DNA from: Bemisia tabaci
Taxonomy: Eukaryota; Arthropoda; Insecta; Hemiptera; Aleyrodidae
Assembly: GCF_918797505.1 (NCBI RefSeq)
Contig: NC_092793.1
Span: forward strand, 64,103,660 to 64,167,659
Direction: 5' to 3'
Length of the DNA stretch: 64,000 nt
Both the position numbers and the translations under genes were made by a program. This document shows, one piece after another, positions 57,376-64,000 of this stretch (the stretch's first letter is position 1; each line of letters begins with the position of its first letter). The notes under the pieces are model-generated. The model was not told the origin of the DNA. It searched no databases and saw only the letters and a program-made list of their open reading frames with translations.

Positions 57376-58558
57376 CCTCATTTGGCAACATTGCAACTTT
57401 CATTCAGCCAATCATGATGCCTCTTTAATTGCTAGCAAACCATCCTCTTACTTACTGTTTGCCTGTGCGTTCATGTACTTAACTTCTTATACAGGGTGTC
57501 TCACGAAAAAGGAGCCACCTGGAATATCTGGCGAACGGGTTGGAATTTCGAAAAACGGTAAGAGACGTGTTCGTTTACATCGTGGGGGACACCTTTTGAC
57601 GTTATTTAAATTTTCCCAAACTGCGGGAGGGGCGCGGGGCGGGGGGTGCCCCTCCCATAAGCGAACTTTTCAAACGGCACCCCCATATTTTTATTTCAGA
57701 AATCGATTCTACGCAAAAAAAATGCCACCCTGTCCAAGCCGGATGTAAATCAGACAATTTTTCAGTGATTGGCAGAGGTTAAAACATTTTTTTCATGCTC
57801 TTTTCAAAAAATCCCCACGCCGAATGGGATTGCCGTATCAAACCAAACTCTCAAACGAACACGTCGATCAAGTTTACTTATATGCCGTAATGGAGGGATA
57901 TCCCACACGCTATCCCGAGAGTCCACCTCTGTATCAAGTCAAACTCTCCATGCAAAGAGCAACCCTACCTTGTAGCATTTGCATGTATTTTTTTACAATT
58001 TTCTGGAAATTTTGCAGGAATTTAATAGCGACTTTATTGAGATGAGATTTCGATTTCATTCCAATTAAATCTTCTTGAAGTCACCTTTTTATTTGAATTT
58101 AATAGCGATTAAATACGTATTAAATTTCAATTATATTCAGATGGTATCGCCGGATTTTATCAAAACTATATAGAAATATTTTTTAGATGTGGAAATACAG
58201 GCAAAGACCGTCATTTCCTCAGCACTGCACATATATTACAAACCATATTGTAAGCCACTTACCTGAATTCCTGCGACGTTAATAGTAGCGTTAAATACCC
58301 GGACACCCTCGTGCGGATTTGAACCCGAGCTCCGAGTGTGATACCCCACGATGTAAACGAACACGTCTCTTACCGTTTTTCGAAATTCCAACCCGTTCGC
58401 CAGATATTCCAGGTGGCTCCTTTTTCGTGAGACACCCTGTATAAGAAGTTAAGTACATGAACGCACAGGCAAACAGTAAGTATGAGGATGGTTCGCTAGC
58501 AACTAGAGAGGCATCATGATTGGCTGAATGAAAGTTGCAATGTTGCCAAGTGCTGAAA
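57376..58558. mobile_element. Foldback with ACAGGGTGTCTC ends, copy 2, plus inverted flanks
   Basis: Element termini ACAGGGTGTCTCACGAAAAA at 57495 and complement ending at 58440, but pairing continues outward on both sides for about 115 bp (TTGGCAACATTGCAACTTTC to TTAACTTCTT). Thus either the flanking DNA was duplicated in inverted form or the real element is longer. On the minus strand a GGGTTCAAATCCGC word (about 58318-58331) resembles a tRNA B box. Confidence 0.75.
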
Positions 58559-60010
58559 AAGCAACTTATCTGGCAACAATAGAGTCCGGGAGGGACGAGA
58601 AGCTGCCTTCCTGGGAAAACCCATGATTTAGTCGGAAATGTCATTAAAACAATTGATTCCGTTTGAAGCATCAATTTTATACTAAGGGGAAAGCTATTTT
58701 AAAATAATAATTGTAAATGGACACAGATGCTACAGAAAGGGAAAAAGGAAAGGAAATGAAATGAGGATATTATTACTAATATGCAATCAGAGAGAATAAA
58801 ACAAAAACATCAGAGAAATTAATATGCAATGAAAGTATAAGAAAACAACACGAGTGGGCTCATTGCGATTCGGAACTCGAACTATACTATCGTTGAGCAG
58901 TTTTTAGACCCCTACGCCACCGATAATCTTCTTAAGAGGTAAAGATGAACTTTTGCTACTTCAGCGAGTCAAATCGCGGAAGAAGATCCATGGATTGTCT
59001 TTTTTCCGCCACCCGATGGAATGACGTCCCAGTCAAATGCGTTTTCGAAGAAATGATCGATCCCCATCATCGATTCATCTCCACATATCTATTCATGTGC
59101 AAATGATGGCACGCTCCGGCAACAAGGTTCTATGACGAAATCATTTTTGCCTCCAGAGTCTCCTACATTTATACACTTAGTGATCAAACGTCCAATCACT
59201 GAGAAAAATGGTCGGGGGGCGCAGCCCCTTGGCTGGCCGTTGTGGACGCGCAAAGCGCGTCCAGAACGGCTAGTATAACCATACAAAAATAATAAAAATA
59301 GTCCGATAAACATTTTAAGACCGTAAGCCTTCAAGTAAACTGTCGATTATTTGATTTAGTTGATTAACTTTGAATTGTTTAATTTGTTGAAATTGATTCT
59401 CCTACATATAGCCGATATTTTACTAAGAAAATTTGTATCTTTTATGTACCTATTTATACATTTCAACTATTTCTTAATGTTAAAGTGTATCCTGGTCAAT
59501 TCATAATGATACATTGCAACGGACGGGAACTTAGCGTAAGCTTAGCGCGTGCGTGCGGCATGTCGCTTAGGCAGTGCCGAGGACGTGGGCGCGCGTTGCA
59601 CTACGGCGCGGCCGCTTTGCTCCTATAGTGTATCTCATTGCGCGTGCCATTCTTGGGTGTTTTACGGCTTTAATATTACAGATACGACCAAACGGACGAA
59701 ATTTTTGGAATGTGGGACCGTAGCTCGGCGTTTTCCATGGGAAGACAGTGTTAATTTATCTAACAACCTCAAATTTCAACCTGTGTCACTTCAGTCGTTT
59801 GAGCACCGGGTAAAAATTATTTAAATTTTTTTCCATGCACAAGGCTTCTAATCTATCCTCACATCAACTTTTAAGTCCAGGATCTCCTGCTTCGAATTCG
59901 AAAATTTAAAAAATAAGAAACACCCTAACGGAGGTACTTTTCGTCTTGAATTCATACCTTGTTGGGAGTAAAGATAAAACTTGTTCAGATTATCAGGTTA
60001 TATTTGCAAG
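58559..60010 (-). other. DRC8 intron, non-coding
   Basis: A GC-rich island at about 59515-59640 stands out in otherwise AT-rich DNA, and GGGGGGCGCAGCCCCTTGG near 59213 is a short GC palindromic stretch. Neither could be assigned to a gene. Confidence 0.4.
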
Positions 60011-60080
60011 GTAAAACAAGTTGCACAATCTTAGCGACATTGGAATTCTTTTGGTACCTTTTTGCAAAATGCAATCCATT
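60011..60080. repeat. Single arm of the GCAAAATGCAAT MITE
   Basis: AAGTTGCACAATCTTAGC and TTTTTGCAAAATGCAATCC match one end of the complete element at 60989-61247. The other end is missing. Confidence 0.65.
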
Positions 60081-60988
60081 TGCAGAGAAGTTCTTATGGC
60101 TTGTTTATTCTATGTATTTACTTTCTCAATCCATTTTATTTTATTGTATTTTATTTTCTTATTTTAATACAGATAAATTGAATAATTTACAAAGAATAAA
60201 TGCAATAAATTAATAAAATCGTGTTGAAACTCAATAGGTGTGCCTCAGCCATAAGATGCTCTAAGGCCCAATAAATCTCCTATACTATTAATAAATTAGA
60301 AGTAAGTAAAACAAAATAGATTAAATGAAAAAAAATAAACTAATACCTATAAACAAATAAATAAAATAAAACAAACTAAGAAAAATAAAATGTATGATGA
60401 ATACCTAGATGCAATTAAAATAAAGCATAAATAAATAAAATATATTAAAGTAAATAAATCAAATATAATATATTAATTTTGTAACGGGGTGTTCCCCCTA
60501 CCCCTTCACTTTTCAAAATTTTAGCCCGCCAAGTAGCGCTAGTGGTCGCGTGGCGGCTACTAGCACTACTCGGCTCCCCTCTTCCTCTTCTCTGCTTTTC
60601 GGTCTTCGAGCTCGTTCTTTTGTTTTGCTGTTCGGTCTGTCGTTTTACAGCCAGATTTCCTTTTTATTTTTCTCATAATGTAAGTGAAACTTAGTCTGCC
60701 CGGACGGGGGGCTAAACCCGTCAACTCAGCTTTTAGTTTATTTTCTTTTTTTGTGTGTGTATTTATTCGTACTGTCCGGTATCGCTCGTCAGTCCTGTTC
60801 CTTGTTCGCCTTCATCACCATCATACTAGTGGTCTTCCTTCATCTCAAACCCCTTTTTTTGATGGGCCTTTCGCTCCAGCCGGGAAGGAAAGGTTCCAAT
60901 TTATGTAATATATTTACTTTATTTATTGTTTCATTTATCATTTTATTTTATTTCATTTCATTTATTTATTTTTCTTCATTTTAATGAC
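60081..60988 (-). other. DRC8 intron: A/T-rich tract and unassigned block
   Basis: 60160-60475 is strongly A-rich, dominated by AATAAA and AAATAAAT words. 60500-60905 is more balanced with pyrimidine-rich stretches and could belong to a mobile element, but no ends were found. Confidence 0.4.
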
Positions 60989-61247
60989 TGGATTGCATTT
61001 TGCAAAAAGGAACCACTAGCATCGCAATGATGCTAAGATTGTGCAACTTCATCCTTTGCAATAAAATTGCGGAAATCGTGAAAAACTATGAAATTTAGAT
61101 GACAATTTTTGTCTTAAATTCACAGTTTTTAGCGAGTAAAATAGAAACTATTAATGGATAATCGGGTTTTTCCTCCAAGACAAAAGAAGTTGCACAATCT
61201 TAGCAACATTGCAATGTTAGTGGTTCCTTTTTGCAAAATGCAATTCA
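60989..61247. mobile_element. 259 bp MITE, TGGATTGCATTTTGC ends
   Basis: About 62 bp terminal inverted repeats (TGGATTGCATTTTGCAAAAA edge, inner edge TGTGCAACTTC) around a loop of about 135 bp. A lone arm lies at 60011-60080. No duplication resolved. Confidence 0.75.
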
Positions 61248-61897
61248 ACTATCATTTTGTCTTATTTTAATCGTGTGTTATTCACTATTTTCTTTCCAAG
61301 AATTGATCTGCCTACTTAGTTTTAGTTGGCAGTTTTTTTGCTTCTTTTAAATTGTATGAACTGCAGCAAGAATAATATCATTGTTTTCAATGATGGACTC
61401 GGCGCTGGGGACGTTATGAATGCTAAATTACCTTTTTGCATTGCGCAAACCTCCGAATCTCCACGGCAGCGGCACTCGAGCGATCATTGGGGGTTTACCA
61501 ACGCCGGGGTGGCAAGTACTTACAATTATATGGTATACCTACCATTTTTTGAGAACGACCGCGGCAAGGAAAAATTCCACAGTGGCTAATGAGAGTCCCT
61601 TAGTTGCCTAAAGGAAAGAGTCGTGTCCCGCGGGTGTCTAAAGGAAAGAGTCCAGTTCCTTTATTTCAAGTTCGTTGTAACTTTTTGGTTTGGAAATGGC
61701 TACTTGGGTGAGCGCGGGGTCACGCGGGAGTAGGTGCAGGAGTGGGTGCGGGGACACGGAGTGGGCGCGTGGGCGTTCCAAAAACGAATTTTCAGTGTCC
61801 GCAGGGTGTCCGTCGTTTTTATATACCAGGGATTTTACTAGTCCAAGATTCATTTTACTTACTTCTAACTTATGTGTAGCTTTATAACCCCACCTAC
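61248..61897 (-). other. DRC8 intron next to exon
   Basis: Non-coding. A short direct repeat (CTAAAGGAAAGAGTC twice, 61606-61653) and a GTGGGCGCG-rich patch near 61735-61775 are the only features seen. Confidence 0.4.
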
Positions 61898-62021
61898 TTG
61901 TATTCAGCAAGAAGATTCGAGACCACAGGAAGGAACGTTGATAAGTGCACACTACCAGCAATTTCAGTATCCTCTACGCTCAGGATTACCTCTTGAACCT
62001 CAGCTTCACTGGGACAGCACC
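61898..62021 (-). CDS. EFCAB2: Dynein regulatory complex subunit 8, central exon
   Basis: Minus-strand exon with acceptor ATACTCAAG and donor GTAGGT. It carries 2 nt, 40 codons and 2 nt. The peptide CCPSEAEVQEVILSVEDTE, then VHLSTFLPVVSNLLAEY, matches the segment between the two EF-hand pairs of DRC8/EFCAB2 (the CCPTE-E and F-FLPVM motifs of the family). The split Gly codon at its start fits the family's LG-CCP join, and the AA left at its end joins the A at 54840 to give Lys. The intron to the next exon is 7.06 kb and full of transposons. The upstream exon with the first EF-hand was not found in the window. In insects motile axonemes are essentially confined to sperm, so testis expression is expected (inference). 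Confidence 0.82.
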
Positions 62022-62842
62022 CTTGAGTATAAGTCAGAACATTAAAGAAATGCGCTAGTGGTTTTCAAAGCCACATTTGCTCACTTATGCCCTGTAGCAA
62101 TGACTCGTGAAAAAAAGAGATTAAATAAACTCCAACAAAACTTACGTACTTTGACTTGCGATAACTTTAAATAAACAGTTTTCTCGTGGAAAACGTGAAG
62201 AAACTCGTACAAAAGCTTGTAAAATGTATCTGTTTTTCACCTGTTCATTTCACACATTTCAATTTAAAAAAATACCTACCTACTCATGAAAAAATTGTGA
62301 GATTAAACTTTATTTTATAATTGAATCTCGGGCAATTGCTACGCGTAAAATACCTACTCCTTTGAAACTTTTTTTACCTTTTTACCAGAGGAGTTCAAAA
62401 AATAAGACGTGAAACACAGTCTCATATATGTCGCAATATTAGCTTTCCATCCGAAAATCGGTTTCCAAATCCTTAGGTACTGCTATTTACGTATCGAAAA
62501 GTACATGGGCTAGGTGAAGAAACCAGGTTGGCGAGGCGGTGTTGTCACAATCACCAGAATCTGTTATCACTCAAAAGCGACCGTTTTAAGAAAATAGAGT
62601 GGTTCCGAAAACAGCTTTTATTTTCAGTTTTTGAGAACATTTTTTGTTAGTGCCATATTATTTTTCCGTTTTCCTCGGATGAAGAAATTATTGATTCCTA
62701 ATATCCCGCACCTAATTGCAATATATGTATGGTTTGCCGTTTGGGCAAAAAGATATTCTAACAGAGAAAAAGAATGATCGAGAAAAAATATTCTGGGCAC
62801 TGATAAAAAAAATGAATGTTGTCCAACATTCTTGAAACATAT
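62022..62842 (-). other. Upstream of the DRC8 exon, no exon recognised
   Basis: AT-rich and presumed intronic. I searched by eye for the first EF-hand of DRC8 on the minus strand and did not see it. Confidence 0.4.
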
Positions 62843-63104
62843 GTTACGGGTAATCTAGTCAAACCGGGTAATGTCGACATTACCCGGGTAATGGCGGCAA
62901 TAATTGACATTAACCAGGCCGTTTTGGTTAGGTTAGGTTAGGTTAGGTTAGGTTATAGTACCCGCCATCCCACCCCTCTGTCGTCAGGGAGGGCCGCAGA
63001 CGGGACCGGCTGGACCTAACCTAACCTAACCTAACCTAACCAAAACGGCCTGGGTAATGTCAATTATTGCCGACATTACCCGGTTTGACTAGATTACCCG
63101 TAAC
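62843..63104. mobile_element. 262 bp MITE carrying inverted TTAGG arrays
   Basis: Ends GTTACGGGTAATCTAGTCAA and complement, flanked by the 6 bp duplication ACATAT (62837-62842 and 63105-63110). Each arm ends in an AGGCCGTTTT block followed by GGTTA/TTAGG repeats: about six units at 62934-62964 and five in the opposite orientation at 63016-63040. The loop between is GC-rich. TTAGG is the canonical insect telomere unit. GGGTAATG words recur in both arms. Superfamily unknown. Confidence 0.85.
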
Positions 63105-63150
63105 ACATATATTCTTGTTGATGAAAAATGATTATTCTCTGAACACTTAC

Positions 63151-63297
63151 GGTCATGTTGCCAGGTTCTGCAATGATTCGGAGGAAATGTTTGTGAGATG
63201 GATAGTAGCCAGTACAGAATAGCCAACCTTTGAACACACAACGACCCACGAAGATGCAGAGACGCACCCGTAGACAACCTAGATCGTTATAATTTGC
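63151..63297 (-). CDS. Candidate internal exon, unrecognised
   Basis: Minus strand: pyrimidine-poor but valid CAG acceptor after GAAAAAACAG, and a consensus GTAAGT donor. The 147 bp between are open in exactly one frame, giving 49 codons that start and end in phase 0 (ANYNDLGCLRVRL to IIAEPGNMT). I do not recognise the peptide. It could be an exon of a neighbouring gene or a chance open stretch; no homology evidence. Confidence 0.2.
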
Positions 63298-63330
63298 CTG
63301 TTTTTTCTGTATGAAGGTACCGTAATACCT

Positions 63331-63655
63331 ATGGGGTGAATGGGGACAGTATTTGATACAAATGCACGTCTGTGGCCTACTGATTTCAAGAATTCCGCTT
63401 TTTTTAACAGGAACTTGTGACCTTTCAAGTCCCAAGGCGGATAAACAATTCCTCGATTCGGCGATTCTTTATCCGCCTTGTTCAAGCCCTTTACTTTCCC
63501 CCAAAATCGTGATGATACGAAAATTTTAACCATTTTAAATTTTTCTTACCTACTGTCCCTATTCATCCTCCACTGGGGTGAATAGGGACACCAGCAAATT
63601 TCAATGTAAATAAGGCGTTGTCCCCATTCTACTAACTGGAGAGTGAATGGAGACA
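63331..63655. repeat. Cluster of GTGAATGGGGACA motifs in both orientations
   Basis: The word GGGGTGAATGGGGACA (or close forms) occurs at 63333, 63574 and 63641 on the plus strand, with inverted forms TGTCCCTATTC at 63553 and TGTCCCCATTC at 63619. One inverted pair makes a hairpin at 63553-63591. Probably remnants of a non-autonomous element. Confidence 0.5.
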
Positions 63656-64000
63656 CTACCTGAGTTTTTTTTTTTTTTTTTTAAAAAAAAGTGAAATTCG
63701 AATCTGAAATGGAAAAACATGTCTTTAAATAACAAAAATTAAGTAATAAGAAGCTAACAGATGACAATTATCCTTTACGCCCTGATCATTGTGATCTGAA
63801 AGATACATTTCTCAATTAAACCAGGGCAGTATTCAAAAGTCACAGAATGTGAAATTAGTACATATAAAAGTATTTCAAAGGATGCGATAAGAGGCGGCAA
63901 ATGTCAGAGAAAGCCCATCCGCTGTGCCTGAATCTACGATACTTAGACTCCCAACGCTCGTTTTTTGGAGAAAAATTTTTTTAAACCACCTAATATCGAG
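63656..64000. other. AT-rich end of window
   Basis: A T run at about 63665-63682 followed by AT-rich sequence. No gene or element seen. Confidence 0.4.

Noticed and set aside
62934..63040. Chromosome end or internal telomere fusion
   Set aside because: The TTAGG arrays are short and lie inside an element with its own TIRs and target duplication, so a telomere fusion is unnecessary.
63279..63533. 84-codon minus-strand frame with a PPWDLKGHKF stretch
   Set aside because: It looked protein-like at first, but it overlaps a cluster of repeated motifs and an inverted pair (AAGGCGGATAAA), and I cannot match it to a family.

Overview
The window looks like intergenic and intronic DNA of an insect, most likely a hemipteran such as a whitefly; the species is inference. 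Signs are short exons with GT/AG introns, animal-type LINEs, tRNA-like SINE modules, many inverted-repeat DNA transposons and the arthropod telomere word TTAGG inside one small element. I see no bacterial operons, rRNA, functional tRNA genes or CRISPR. Nearly all long open frames are translations of transposons or of hairpin arms.

Two host genes are supported, both partial and in convergent orientation. On the plus strand, the last three coding exons (2935-3088, 8275-8401, 18983-19081) encode the C-terminal part of a delta(3,5)-delta(2,4)-dienoyl-CoA isomerase (ECH1 family) ending in a peroxisomal SKL signal. Splice phases agree at every junction. On the minus strand, two exons (62021-61898 and 54840-54630) encode the middle and C-terminal part of DRC8/EFCAB2, an EF-hand subunit of the axonemal nexin-dynein regulatory complex. 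About 35 kb of almost pure transposon lies between the two gene ends.

Layout: 1-2934, intron with three stacked or nested inverted repeats; 3089-8274, intron with a 1.4 kb foldback (TAA duplication); 8402-18982, a 10.6 kb intron filled with foldbacks, including two copies of one family; 19711-20220, short foldback; about 20950-33425, a degraded jockey-clade LINE split by a 6.3 kb stack of nested elements (an unclassified TIR element, a CAGGGAC-ended element twice, a TA-target foldback, a Transib-like element, an RTE LINE and a SINE-like module); 33907-37595, a foldback with ACAGGGTGTCTC ends; 38497-45588, a young non-autonomous LTR element (target duplication CGTCT) that hosts an ACGT-studded DNA element, which in turn hosts a 2.8 kb foldback and a PIF/Harbinger-like MITE; 46027-47936, foldback, tandem repeats and a MITE; 49176-49797, MITE; 50009-53639, a 3.6 kb foldback (TACT duplication) holding a pogo/Tigger deletion derivative; 54440-62021, the DRC8 gene with an intron containing a GCGAT-studded element, an adjacent hAT MITE and a second ACAGGGTGTCTC foldback; 62843-63104, a MITE whose loop is flanked by inverted TTAGG arrays.

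The most informative signals are order-of-insertion records: two insertions can be compared with an uninterrupted sister copy in this same window, and a third with the opposite arm of its own host. These fix element ends and target duplications exactly. The other notable signal is a possible element family with CCCARRTARCA ends whose members are packed with many copies of one short self-complementary word (ACGT in one, ATCG/CGAT in the other).
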